From positions 247,985,099-248,049,098 of the forward strand of contig NC_057804.1 of NCBI RefSeq assembly GCF_018294505.1: 64,000 nucleotides of DNA, written 5' to 3'. Origin of the DNA: Triticum aestivum (taxonomy: Eukaryota > Streptophyta > Magnoliopsida > Poales > Poaceae). Below, piece after piece: positions 21,119 through 31,800 of the stretch (position 1 is the first letter of the stretch; each line of letters starts with the position of its first letter). The position numbers and the translations under genes are program-made. The notes beneath the pieces are model-generated. The model made no database searches and was not told the origin of the DNA. It was given only the letters and a program-made list of their open reading frames with translations.

Positions 21119-22960
21119 GGGTTCGTTTCGACATTTTTATACATTAACTAGGTTTTCTAGGCATTTTAGCTGCACAATTCAAAATTGAACTACATGCACA
21201 TCCTCCGGTGCACCAAAATGGTTTGTAAAATGATATATGTGTCCATGGGTTGATGCTTATAGTCCCATGCAAGAAATGGGGATGAATTTCAAACACCACG
21301 GCACCATTGCTCTCCAACAAATATTGAGGTGCTTGCTTTTGTAATTCTAGTAAATCCAAAACTCGTCTGAAATTCATGAACCTTGGCATGCTATCATGGA
21401 ATGGCATCAACATGCTGGGGTAAAAACGATTGTCCCATTTGGGGTAGGTTATGGTAAAAGTTTCTCACAAACCAGAGCTTCTCACAAGAAGCCTCAAGGT
21501 TCTGGTAGGGAAATGTGTCAACTTTGTGGACAAAACAATATATGTTGCCTCTTCTTGCTTTCAAAACATTTCTAGTGTCACCATAGAACAACAGGAGTGT
21601 TGTGTCATTTTTTGGGATTTTTCGTGGTTTGCTTCGACATTTTTATAAATTAACTGAGTTTTCTATGCGTTTATGTCCATAATTCGAATTTGAACTACAT
21701 GCACATGCTTCGGTGCATATAAACGGTTTAAAAAATCCAATGTGTCCTTGGATGCAACCTTAGGTCCCATGCAAGAAACGGGAATGAATGTCAAACACCT
21801 TTGCCATCGCCGCTCGCCCTCTAACAGTGAGATACATGGTTTGGAAGTTCGAGTAAATCAGAACTCGTCTGAAATTCATGAAACTTTACATGCTATCATG
21901 GAACGTCATCAACATGCAATGGTAAAAATATTGTCCCATTAGGGGAAGGTTGGGGTATAAGCTTCTCACAACCAAAGCTTCTCGCAAGAAGCCTCATGGT
22001 TACGGTAGGGATTGTTTCACCTTTCTGGACAAAACGATATCGGTTGCCTCTGCTTGATTTCAATTCTTTTCTCTAGTGTCAACATAGAACAATAGGAATT
22101 TTGTGTTAAATTTTGGAATTTTTTGGGGTTCGTTTGGACACTTTTATACATTAATTGAGTTCCCAATGCATTTATGTTCATAATTCAAATTTGAACTACA
22201 GGCACATGCTCTAATGCATATAAATTTGTTGAAATTCGAATTTGTGTCCTTGGTTGCATGCTCATGTCCCATGCAAGAAATGGGAATGAATGTCAAACAC
22301 CTTGCCACCGTCACTCGGTCGCAAACATTGAGATACATGGTTTTTAAATTCTAGTAAATCCAAAACTCATCTGGAATTCATGAAACTTGGCATGGAATCA
22401 TGGAGCGGCATGAACATGCTGTGGTAATTGTTTTGTCCCATTTGGGGCAGGTTTGGGTATAAGCTTCTCACAAATCAGAGCTTCTTACAACAAGCCTGAT
22501 GGTTTCGGTAGGGAATGTGCCACCTTTGGGGACGAAACGATATGTGTTGCCTATTATTGCTTTCAAAAAAATTCTAGTGTCTACATAGAACAACAGGAGT
22601 GTTGTGTTAATTCTTGGAAATTTTTGGGGTTCGTTTTGACATTTTTATCCATTAGCTTGGTTTTCTAGGCATTTTATGTGCATAATTCAAATCTGAACTA
22701 CATGCACATGCTCTAGTGCTTATAAATTGGTTGAAAAATCAAATTTGTTTCCTTGGGTGCATGGTTAGGTCCCATGCAAGAAATTGGAATGAATTTCAAA
22801 CACCAGCGAACTGTTGATTGTCGGCAAAACGTTAAGATACTTTGTTTTTCAATTCTAATAAATCCAAAACTTGTCTGAAATTCATGAAACTTGGCACCCG
22901 ACATGATGTGCTATTTTTCATGTCCATTTTCAGAGAAGGTGCACTTGAATAACAGCCACA
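21119..22960. repeat. satellite-like tandem array, unit about 500 bp, about 3.6 copies
   Basis: Units start near 21119, 21625, 22124 and 22626, each with a variant of GGGTTCGTTTCGACATTTTT. Each contains CCCATGCAAGAAATGGGAATGA, then TCATGAAACTTGGCATG, a GTCCCATTTGGGG-AGGTT motif and a CATAGAACAACAGGAGTGTT motif. Copies 1-3 are full length; the fourth stops near 22910. Divergence is spread evenly. ORFs seen in it are not conserved between units, so it is non-coding. Confidence 0.9.
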
Positions 22961-23287
22961 AAGGCATTTTGAAACAAATAGCTGCCACTGTAACATCTCA
23001 AACATTTTGTATAATTTAAATCGTGTGCGTTCTATTAACCATTCACGTGACGCCACGCCTCACTCTTTTAATGGATAGGTGGTGCCACGCTGACAGGTGA
23101 TGGACTAAACGAGAGGCGTGCAGGCTATACTCCAATGCGCAGGCTCACCGGGAAGCGTGCGAGCTATACGTAATGTAGGCTTACTGGGAAGCGAGCCCTT
23201 TGACTTCCATGGCCGTCCGCCTTGCTCGCATCCTCTCAATTAATGGTGCCCAAGTCGCAGTTCAATATGGTTTTTAAAAATAAAATA
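22961..23287. other. unassigned host sequence
   Basis: No gene is supported. A short GC-richer stretch at 23060-23220 repeats words such as GGGAAGCG-GC and GGCTATAC. Confidence 0.4.
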
Positions 23288-23700
23288 CTCATCGCAAACA
23301 TTTTAGTTAGAACACCTGTATGCAAACAGACAGCTTCCCCAGGAAGCCTAGCGAAAATGTGTTGAGCAGGATTTGTGCAGCTCTTGATCGCAAATGTTTT
23401 AGTTAGAAGACATGTATGTAAATCGATAGCTTTCCCAGTAAGCCAAGGGAAAATGTGCCGAGCAGGATTTGTGCAGCTCTTCATCATAAATGTTTTAGAT
23501 AGAACACATGTATGCAAAGTGAGTGATATGGTCTTCCGCAGTAAGCCAAGGGGAAATTCGCCGAGCATGATTTGTGCATCTCTTCAATGAAAACAGTTCA
23601 GATTGAATAAGGTATGCAAAGCAAGACTTCGGCGCTAAGCCAAGGGAATATCTGGCTAGCAAGATTTGTACCTGCCTTCAATGCAAACGGGTTTTTTGAT
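23288..23700. repeat. tandem array, about 98-bp unit, four copies
   Basis: Units start near 23290, 23388, 23485 and 23588. They share GCAAAT/CATTTTAGTTAGAACA, GTATGCAAA, TAAGCCAAGGGAAA and GAGCAGGATTTGTGCAGCTCTT. A fifth partial unit follows at 23683. Repeats containing TCGCAAAC/ATTTT are typical subterminal repeats of grass CACTA elements. Confidence 0.85.
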
Positions 23701-24170
23701 GACCCATGTGCAACCACATACAGACAATTTGGTAAGATTTGCATCTGTCATATTGGGTATATTGGCATTTGTCAAACGGGAAAGATTGACATTTTTGATC
23801 TAGTAACACCGCCATTTTTCAACCTTGTAACACTGCCATTTGTCAAAATATGCAGCTAAAAATCTTTAGGAGTATCTAATTTTTGCAACTAAAATCCAGT
23901 AATTAAGCATAGATTTCATTCATATTAAGCAGTCACTTTTTATACAAATAGTTAAACTTGACAGCTGAACAGAGCAAACTTTTCCCCAATTGTTGCCAAC
24001 CACGTACTAAAATAGCTAGTTCAACTATATATAGTAGCTAATTTTAAGTATGTTGTACCGTTCCACCACCTCTATAGTCAGATGAACTGAATGAAATAGC
24101 CCCTAAATACTACTACTACTACGGAAGGGCTTTGTACTACTTACGGGAGCCTCTCCTTTGCTGAGCGCGC
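23701..24170. other. unassigned AT-rich sequence
   Basis: No gene is supported. A short doubled word (CATTTTTCAACCTTGTAACACTGCC) lies near 23815. Confidence 0.4.
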
Positions 24171-24835
24171 TCAGTAAGAGGAAGAGAAGGAGGAGCCTAC
24201 TGATGAGCTGGACAACCGCAATACGGTGCCTGCCGCTGCTGCACCTTCACCGATGCTCACCTCGGATACCCTCTGCCGCTCCAGCCGACCCCTCTCAAAG
24301 CGGCGAGGCTGCTTGTATATCACCTGATTCCTCGCCTCTATGTCGGCGTGTGTTGCGGCCATGGCTGTGGTAAGGCTCTTTGCATGCTTGACGAGGTGCT
24401 CCTCCTCCTCCCGCAGGAACTCGATGTAGCATGCAACGTTGCTAACACACGTGCAGACCTCCACCTCCGCCTCCCGCCTTCAGGAGGTGGTGGCGGAGCG
24501 GGTGATGATCCTGGATGTCGACGGTGGGCTAGCGGCCATGGCGGCCAATGATGGGTGGCGGGCATGACCGCCACCTCCCACCTTTGGGCCGCGGTGGTGA
24601 AGCAGGTGATGGCCCTAGATTTTAAAGGTGGTGTAGCAGCAATGGCGGCCGGTAACAGCTGCTGACGGGCAGCGGCCATGGAGCGTATGGTGGGTGTTTC
24701 GCGCAGACCCAATAGGGATGCCACGCGCACTACACTACGCCCGGGATTGCGCGGCCGCAGTGGTGTAGCCTCCCAGCTAGAGATGTCCTCCGATGATGGC
24801 GGAGTGGCTGAGCGACAATCATGGACCGATGCCAT
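24171..24835 (-). pseudogene. hypothetical gene with its own TATA box
   Basis: ATG at 24835-24833 opens 165 codons (MASVHDCRSATPPSSEDISS...), Ser/Pro/Arg-rich. In another frame, 24464-24171 is open with CTCVSNVACYIEFLREEEEH, then AKSLTTAMAATHADIEARN and a Ser-rich tail, which looks like the real coding sequence of the 3' half. A frameshift near 24460-24480 would join them. No known domain is seen; the Glu-rich and Ala-rich parts suggest a helix. The TATA box 80 bp upstream argues that this was once a transcribed gene. Confidence 0.4.
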
Positions 24836-24914
24836 TGGTGGTTGTGGGAGAAGCACACGAGATAAGCTACAGGAAGGGAGGGTAAAATGGATGCATGACT
24901 CGTCGGCCGTGAGG

Positions 24915-24922
24915 TTTATATA
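24915..24922 (-). promoter_or_regulatory. TATA box upstream of 24835 ORF
   Basis: On the minus strand the sequence reads CTATATAAACC, 80 bp before the ATG at 24835. The spacing is normal for a plant Pol II promoter with a short leader. Confidence 0.55.
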
Positions 24923-24949
24923 GTAGGCTGGTAAGCATTGGGATTTTGG

Positions 24950-25484
24950 GGGATTTCACTGAGTTGGGTAGGAAGCTTGCGCGGGAACCTGCGCGGTTGC
25001 ACAGGAACGGCCTCACCACCGTTTGGCCAAAAGAACCCCCCCCCCCCCCGCTGCTCAAGCTTACGCTCGAAGTCGTCTATGGCAGCAAGGTGACAAGATG
25101 TGCGAGAGGGGGACGAAAGGACACGTAGACATACGGTTAATAAAGAAACATTTGCAATTTAATTACCTACTATACCCCTGTCCTAGTTTACAAATAGAAT
25201 TTAACTTATAATATATGAATGCACGCGTCTATAGCTGAATGGAAAAGGCTCCGCACAAGCTGAATTTTAGTTTTTAACTTCATATGATAGATTATTCGGA
25301 AGTCACTATATCGAGCCGCTATATGACTCCTCGGAGGCTGATCCTTTTGCAGAAATAATGCATGAAAAGTTCTGAAGAAGATGAACTTTATGTGTCTGAA
25401 TAGTTTGAACCTTGTAATATTTGAATTTGGGCCTTGTAATGCTGAAATTTGAACCTTGCGATATTTATGGCAGTTTTTATATAT
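24950..25484. other. unassigned host sequence
   Basis: It contains a run of 14 C at about 25027-25040 and otherwise AT-rich sequence. A phrase meaning no more than TTTGAACCTTGTAATATTTGAA is imperfectly doubled near 25405-25460. No gene is supported. Confidence 0.4.
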
Positions 25485-25826
25485 GTCATTGGATGTTTAA
25501 TTTGGTCTTGGAATCATGTCCTGTTACAAGTATATATATGTTGTTCTTCTGTACACAGTGCATAGATGTTCTGCAGACAAAGCATATCACATCGCACACG
25601 AACCACACTAGGTAACCTGTCGGTGATGAATTCATCAATTGCAAACAGTTATATACCAACAAACTTTTGCCCACAACACACACGGCTTATTCCATCACAA
25701 ATAGCTCAGACAGGTCAACGGTATGCCACGTATCGCACACGCAACTCTAATCGGATTCGTGCTTGTTGTCTCCACCATCGCTCATATAGTTTGTCTTATT
25801 TGCCACGTATCACTGTGTCGGCCTTT
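25485..25826. mobile_element. DNA-transposon end-like segment, left of element C
   Basis: CATTGGATGTTTAATTTGGT followed by CATGTCC and the TATATATGTTGTT run matches 62660-62735 to the right of the nest. CACACGGCTTATT and TTTGCCACGTATCAC have counterparts at 62755 and 62827. The segment is therefore a second copy of the family that carries the exonuclease-like gene at 61978. Element C inserted at its right side. Confidence 0.55.
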
Positions 25827-25831
25827 GCTCG

Positions 25832-26243
25832 TGTCTGTGCAACAAACCCCGGGCCTGTTGCCCAAACCGTGCACAGGCCTGAAAGAGCAAGATTGCAACG
25901 ACCAAGACAAGGCCAAGCACAAGAGATCAGTTCCTTGATAAATCAAAGGGCGGATCAAGGAGACCAAGAGAAGCTAAAGAGGCAATGCACCACTAAGGAA
26001 GAATCCCCTTTACCGGGTAGGCGAGCCCGGCAGGGCCATGGTTGCTTCCGCAACAAGACACCAAGATCGTCCCAGCAGGCCTGCCGGGCCTTATGAAGGC
26101 AAACCACCCCGCCAGGGCTCCACGGCTAAACCTCACAGCGATGCAAGTCATCGATCAGTGCGGTGGCCAGCCCCCAAGTGACTAAGTGGTTATCTTTTGC
26201 CACATGGCAGCCACTTCCTACGAAAATCATCTCCAAGTGACAC
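25832..26243 (+). repeat. element C 5' LTR, left part
   Basis: It starts TGTCTGTGCAACAAACC and is colinear with 60599-60980 of the 3' LTR (TGTTGCCC, GTGCACAGGCCTGAAAGAGC, CAGCCACTTCCTACG). It is broken at 26243 by element B, whose TSD GACAC it supplies. Confidence 0.88.
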
Positions 26244-26526
26244 TATCGGCATTCTGGGAATGGGGGTACCCAGACTTGCCTGCCTGCAGCCTGTGGCGTG
26301 GCTAGAGGAGTGGCCCAGTATGGCCCATCTTTATCAACACGTGCTCAAGACCCTCGCGAGGGGCCAAGCCTCGCGGGGCGGACGACAGGAGGCTTCCTCG
26401 GGCACGGCCTCGTCAGGATGGCTCATGAGGAGGCGGAGAGATCAAGGTGGGGAACCTCACGAGGTGCCCGTGACGCAAGCCATGATGACCAAGGCCAGGC
26501 GGGCGCCAGGCGGGCGCCGGCCTGCG

Positions 26527-26658
26527 CAGAGTCCTTGTTTCCCCTTTGGTGCAAAGGGGGCAAGTGCAGGCAAGGGTATCAAGCAAAGGCAACAGAGTCC
26601 TTGTTTCCCCTTTGGTGCAAAGGGGGCAAGTGCAGGCAAGGGTATCAAGCAAAGGCAA
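26527..26658 (+). repeat. 66-bp perfect tandem duplication inside element B 5' LTR
   Basis: Positions 26527-26592 and 26593-26658 are identical (start CAGAGTCCTTGTTTCCCC, end AGCAAAGGCAA). The 3' LTR and both element A LTRs have one copy. Since LTRs are identical at insertion, the duplication is younger than the insertion. Confidence 0.95.
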
Positions 26659-26860
26659 CCATTTCGTTGCAACAAGACCAAGACCAGCAGGACGGCAGAG
26701 CGGAGGTCATCGTGAAGCCCAAGCCAGCGTCATTGTCAGGGTCTTTGGCAGGCGAGGACCAACTTTAGTCAGGATAAGTGTACTAGATGTTCTCCTTCAA
26801 AATGGCCAATTGTTGGTGCCCTTCCCGGTCAATATTTGGGAAGAGGCCCGGGGCCTTCGC

Positions 26861-26870
26861 CTATAAATAG
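26861..26870 (+). promoter_or_regulatory. TATA box of element B 5' LTR
   Basis: CTATAAATAG sits in the same context as in element A. It is intact in both B LTRs. Confidence 0.7.
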
Positions 26871-27223
26871 GACTAGCCACCCACAGGGTAGAGAGGAGAT
26901 CTGCATCTGAGAGAGAGAGAGAGAGGCGACTGAACTCCCCCTAGCAGTTCATCGCACCAGCCAAAAACAGACCCTCGCGAGGTTGTTCTTCCCTTATACT
27001 GTTCCACATCAGCCCCAGAGGCAATCCACCACACCACAAACTGGAGTAGGGTATTACACCACCATGGTGGCCTGAACCAGTATAAATCTCGTGTCCCTTG
27101 TGTTGTTCTTTGTGTAGTTTAGATCCTGGCGAGGCGGTGAGACATGGGTAGGCTGGAGGTGTGATCTCCGCGTGCACCCTAGTGTTCAAACCTCAAGGGT
27201 CTGCCGGAACCCGAAATCCGACA

Positions 27224-27243
27224 TTTGGCGCGCCAGGTAGGGG
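27224..27243 (+). other. primer-binding site of element B
   Basis: TTGGCGCGCCAGGTAGGGG directly follows the LTR and matches element A. Confidence 0.85.
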
Positions 27244-27294
27244 TGTGGCGGAATCTGCCTTCCGTCGCCTCGTGTTTCGCCGCCCATCCCATCC

Positions 27295-29083
27295 ATGTCA
27301 GATGCACGTCGCGCCCGCGCCGAGCGTCGGGCCGCTCTCGCCACTCGCGTCGCCCAGACAGCCCCCGTCGGCGGGCGCCCCCACCATTCCCCGTCACCTG
27401 CCGTCAATGCCGCCACCAGCCCAGCGGGGAACGAGCTGCCGGCGTCGTCCCTGCATCCTTCAGTGCGGCGAGAAGGCCGCACGGCCACCCCGTCGCTGAC
27501 TCCGGTCGGCTCCTCGTCCCACGCCGGAGCTCCTGCACTACCGTCCCGTCGACGACCTCTACGACGAGTGGCTCGGACGCATCACCAAGCTCATCAGCAC
27601 CGCTGGGGGCTCCCCTGCACCATCCCTCTCACTGCACCATGCCCCGCCCTACGCGGGCGGTGAAGCTCCGGGGGCGCCTTAGTCGCCTCCCCCTCAAGAA
27701 GGCGCCTTGGCCCCAAGGCGCGTGGCCCCTGGGAGGAACCCACTCCGTCCGGCACCAGCACAGCAAGAGAAGAGCTGCCAAGAGATCCCTCGTCCCCAAG
27801 AAGCCGCCCGTGTGCTCCCTGCACCGGCCCGACACGAACGCGCGCCCGCTCCAGCGCATCAAGACCCCGCGCTGCACCTGGCTGCAGCGCACAGAGACCC
27901 GCAAGATCAAGCTCTCCGTCACCAAAGGGCTCCTGCGGCCACTACAGGCTGCCGTGCCTTCTCCGCCGAGCTGTGCAGCGTGGCTTGGCCGGGCAAGTTC
28001 AAGCCAGACCTGCCCCCGTGCTACGATGGCACGGCTGACCCTGCTGAGTTCCTCCAGCTCTAGAAGCTGGGCATCGAAGCCGCCAACGGGGACGAGAAGG
28101 TCATGGCGAATTGGTTCCCCATGGCGCTCAAGGACGGCGCCCACACCTGGCTCCTGAACCTGGCTCCTGGCATGATATCCTCCTGGGACGAGATGCGCAT
28201 CCGATTCATCGCCAACTTCCAAGGCACCCGCGACCGACCCCCGGCCATGAGTGACTTGCGCCGCATCAAGCAGCCACCGGGAGAGACCCTGCAGAAGTTC
28301 ATCCAGTGCTTCAACATCGCTCGCCTAAAGATCCCCAAGGTGTCTGAGGAGGCCATCATCTCAGCCTTCTCCGACGGCGTGCGTGACGTCAAGATGAAGG
28401 AGGAGCTTGTGATCCATGAAGACCTGTGCACCTCCCTGGAGCTGTTCAATCTGGCGACCAAGTGCGCTAGGGCTGAGGAAGGGCGCCTTTCCCTCCTCGA
28501 GCTGCCAGCTGCTGACCCAGAAGAGAAGAAACCCAAGGCCAAGGACGTGAAGCGCAAGGGGGCTGACGTGCTTGCAGCAGACCCCGACACCAAGTGAGGC
28601 AGGGACCAGCCCGAGTCATCCAAGGGCAGCCGGTACTGCGTGTACCATGACCTCCACACCCACAACACCAACGAATGCCAAGAGCTCAGGGTCGTACGAG
28701 ACGTGCATGCCGGCCGACGCCCCGAGCGCAGCGACAGGGGCTATGGCCGAGGAGGAGGAAGAGGTGGAGGACGATGGGAATACCGTGGTCCTCGCCAAGG
28801 GTGGCGTGACCGACCTCGCGAGGACCGCTGGCAGGACCAGCCTCGTGAGGGAGGTTGGAGGGACCCACCTCGCGAGGGGGTTGGAGGGATCAGCCTCGCG
28901 AGGATCGCCCACAAGGCAATGCGGGCCTCCCTCCTTTGCCACCACAGCCAAGGAGGAATGAAGACCATCACCAGGACGAAGGGGCTGGAGGCTTCCAGGA
29001 GCCGTGCGCAATTGCTTGTGTCTTGGGCGGCGCACAAGCCCCGGCCTCTCAGTGCATCTTCAAGCAGTTTGCTCACGAAGTGA
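27295..29083 (+). pseudogene. element B gag
   Basis: A start at 27295 (MSDARRARAERRAALATRVA) opens a basic N-terminus. After at least one frameshift near 27530, the capsid part runs in the frame of 27707-28063 and 28103-28597 (WPGKFKPDLPP, MANWFPMALKDGAHTWLL, PGETLQKFIQCFN, IISAFSDGVRD). In-frame stops are TAG 28061 and TGA 28595. The knuckle CVYHDLHTHNTNEC has the Cx2Hx4Hx4C form, and an Arg/Gly-rich tail with repeated PRE(D/G) units follows at 28700-28900. Gag would form the particle and bind the RNA. This is the only element of the A/B family here that keeps the whole gag. Confidence 0.85.
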
Positions 29084-29763
29084 ACGCAGTCCTCCCCAAG
29101 CTTGAGGCCACATGCCCCCTCAGGTGGTCAGCGTGCGCTATCACGTTCATCTTAGCGGATCAGCTCAAGTGCATGGCCACAGCAGGAGTCCTCCTGATGC
29201 TTTGTTCCCCAATCATCAGCAATGTGCAAGTCACCAGGACCGTCATCGATGGCGGAGCAGGGCTTAATGTCCTATCCGTCGAGATGTTCAACAATCTCCA
29301 AGTGCCATACAATCAGCTGCAGCCAACCAAGTCTTTCTCAGGAGTCACTGATGGTTCCACGGTTCCGATAGGGCAGGTCCGCCTTCCTGTTACCTTCGGG
29401 AAGCGCGACAACTACCGCACCGAGCTCATTGATTTCGACGTCGCTCACATCCGCCTGCCGTACAATGCCATCCTCGGGTACCCAGCCCTGGCCAAGTTCA
29501 TGGCCGTGACCCATCACAGCTACAATGTCCTCAAGATGCCAGGAAGCGGTGGAGTCATCACTGTGCCTTGTGAAGAGAGAGACGCTGTGTGTTCTCTGGA
29601 ACGTGCTTTCCAAGCCGCATTGATTGAAGACCTAGATCACAGGAACGGGAGGCCTCCCGAGGCTGCTCCTAAGAAGAAGAAGACATCGCCTGGCCCGACC
29701 CCTCGGGAGGCAGGCCCCTCAGGGTCCACGCCTGTTCAAGGGGCACCTCCTTCTGTCGCATAG
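28855..29763 (+). pseudogene. element B protease and following spacer
   Basis: This frame is +1 relative to gag and overlaps its end. After a linker, protease has the active site DGGAG at 29248, followed by GLPYNAILGYPAL-type text (here RLPYNAILGYPAL) and KFMAVTHHSYNVLKMPG. It then enters a Lys/Pro-rich spacer and stops at 29761. In the related element A the same spacer leads straight into RT, so this is the point where pol is being lost. The aspartic protease itself looks intact. Confidence 0.88.
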
Positions 29764-30309
29764 GAAGGCGCGCCCGGCGCCCTCCTCGAGCAGGGCTCCT
29801 GGGCTCTCTTCTGGTGGGCCATCGACTTTGCTAAGATCACGAGGGAGCCGCTCGAGCACCACTTGGAGGCGCGATTCAAAGCACGTTTCCCTCAGCAAGG
29901 AGCAAGGCAAGGAGGGCCAAACCCTCAGGAGTTCGTCAGCGAGATCATTTTGGAGCTGCAGGAGTCAAGAGTCATGAGTGGCAGCCGCCGCTTGCCCGCC
30001 GTAGCTCCCCATTGAGGCGAGGATGGTGGGCTGCGCGTCTGCATCGACATACCAAGACTCAAATGAGCCGCCTCTCAGGAGCGCCTCTGGCCCTCACGCG
30101 TGGGGCGCTGTGAAGGCCCACCCCACAGCTATGTTCGCATGCCTTACGGCCTGCCGAACGCGGTTGATGTGCGTCAGTGCCTCATTAGGGGCATCTTGGA
30201 GGCTCAGGCGGTCAGGCATTCTGCAGTCCTAGCGGAGATGGAGATGGTCCGCGAGGAGCCGCCAGCGCCTCCAGAGCCTCCCGAGGCCCCTGGGACCGGG
30301 GGCTCGTGA
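29764..30309 (+). pseudogene. element B RT scraps at a large internal deletion
   Basis: After the TAG, the frame reads HHLEARFKARF, then GGLRVCIDI, a decayed form of the RT motif that in element A is RMCVDFTNLNK. Near 30120 comes SYVRMPYGLPNA, the RT motif missing in element A, but the palm motif between them is absent. The text then jumps to a Pro/Glu-rich tail ending at 30309. RT catalytic box, both RNase H domains and integrase are absent. The element cannot be autonomous. Confidence 0.78.
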
Positions 30310-31800
30310 AGATCATCTCCCGCAGCGCACGCCGTCCGCTACTTCAGCATCCCTCCATCTTTAGAATCATCAGGTGACATCCTTCGAGTTTCATTTTTAG
30401 CTGGGAGCGCCCCCCAGGGCTGCATCATTCCCAGGCCGCGTGGGTCCGTCCCTGTGGCATGTATCCCTTTAGTTCATGTTTTTCAGCCTACTTTATCGGG
30501 GGCGCCCCTCGGGCTGCATTATCCCCAAGCTACCCGGGCCAGACCCGGTGGCATGTATCCCTCTCGCGTTTATTTGGGTCGTGCGTTTGACCCATCATGA
30601 TCGTTGTTTGATGCCTGCCTATGGCACCCTTCTTTCTTCATGTCAGCTGCTTGCACGTTAAAGGGGGGTACTTGAGCATTGCGACTCATGGGCTCCTACT
30701 GGCTCTCCAGCCCTCACCCTCTGGCCTTGTCGACGACATCATGACCTGGCATACCAGCGGCGGCTCAGCCCGCTCGAGGGCCGGGACCCGAGGACGTAGA
30801 GCACCGACATCTAACCAGATTTGTAGGAACACATTACAAGTAAAGGTCCAGAGCCAGGCGCAACCCGCCTTGAGGTAGGGCCCCGTGAGTCCCGCGCTGG
30901 CTCACGGGTGCCCAGATACACCTCGCCAGGCCCTACTGTGCCAGCCACGTGTCAGGGCGGGGCTATACACGCCCCAGGGGCTCCTCCCGGAGGGGAGCCC
31001 CTTCCCACGCACCAGTGGAAGCACCATGCTCCGCGCTGGCTGATGACACTGCCGAGGAGCGGTTATGCCCGTACACATACGGAAGCGCTATGCTCCGCGC
31101 TGGTGATAAACAACTGAGGGTGGCCCCCGGCCGCATCAACCTCAGGGAACCCAGAGCTCAATGTCTGGCCTCATCTTAACGCCTCCCCTCGGGAGTGCCA
31201 CGCGAGGGGGCTGGGCACGGGGGCTACACCTAGGTCACGCCCAGGCGCACGCCTTCCAGCCAGGCCCCTCGGGCCTGGTTCGTCGCACGCCTCTCCTCGA
31301 GCGGAGCCAAGGTACGAAGGCCGTTTGAACATCAAGGGGGCCTCCTGAGCATCGCGACTCAGGAGCCTAACTGGTGACGTAGCCCCTCACCCCTTAGTTT
31401 CGAAAGGCTAATGGCGGTTGAGGTATGCGCGGGGCCGTACTCTGCCGATGTAGAACGGTAATCTTACCCATAAATTTCACCTCCCTACTCGTTGTTCGTG
31501 CGTCAAGGGGGACTCCTGAGCATCGCGACTCAGGAGCCTAACTTGTCACGTAGCCCCTCACTCCTTGGTCCCGTCCTGGTTTCCGGTCGGGGCTAACAGC
31601 TGCTGAGGTACGCACGGGGCCGGGCTCTGCCGACGTAGAACACAAGCAAGTAGGAAGGAAAAGCGCAAATCTCAAGAAATTCAAAAGCAAATATTACAGT
31701 CCATATAGTAATTTGACAACGCCAAACACATGTTTAAATGCCTCCACGAGGCAGGATGCATGTTGCAGGAATTAAAAGCAGGACGGGAGCCGCGAAGGGG
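30310..31800. other. element B 3' non-coding region with short duplications
   Basis: No gene is supported. A segment ending GTGGCATGTATCCCT is doubled (near 30400-30470 and 30500-30575). CTCGCGAG-like and GCGAGG words are frequent. Two hairpin-bearing repeats at 31330-31640 are listed separately. Confidence 0.6.
31330..31640. repeat. two direct repeats of about 170 bp, each with a perfect hairpin
   Basis: Copies start near 31331 and 31502. Both contain CTCCTGAG-CATCGCGA-CTCAGGAG (stems at 31342-31349 with 31358-31365, and 31513-31520 with 31529-31536), then GTAGCCCCTCAC and a GGGGCCG-CTCTGCCGA-GTAGAAC motif. A third, eroded version (TTGAGCATTGCGACTCA) is at 30672. Confidence 0.85.

Larger units (their letters stand above)
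26244..27223 (+). repeat. element B 5' LTR (980 bp)
   Basis: The boundaries come from the TSD on the left and the PBS on the right. It is longer than the 3' LTR because of a 66-bp tandem duplication. The TATA box CTATAAATAG is at 26861, and the CTCGCGAG palindrome occurs near 26353 and 26974. Confidence 0.93.

Noticed and set aside
25029..25040. C run as a signal
   Set aside because: A homopolymer of this length is likely slippage or an assembly-sensitive site; nothing else is attached to it.
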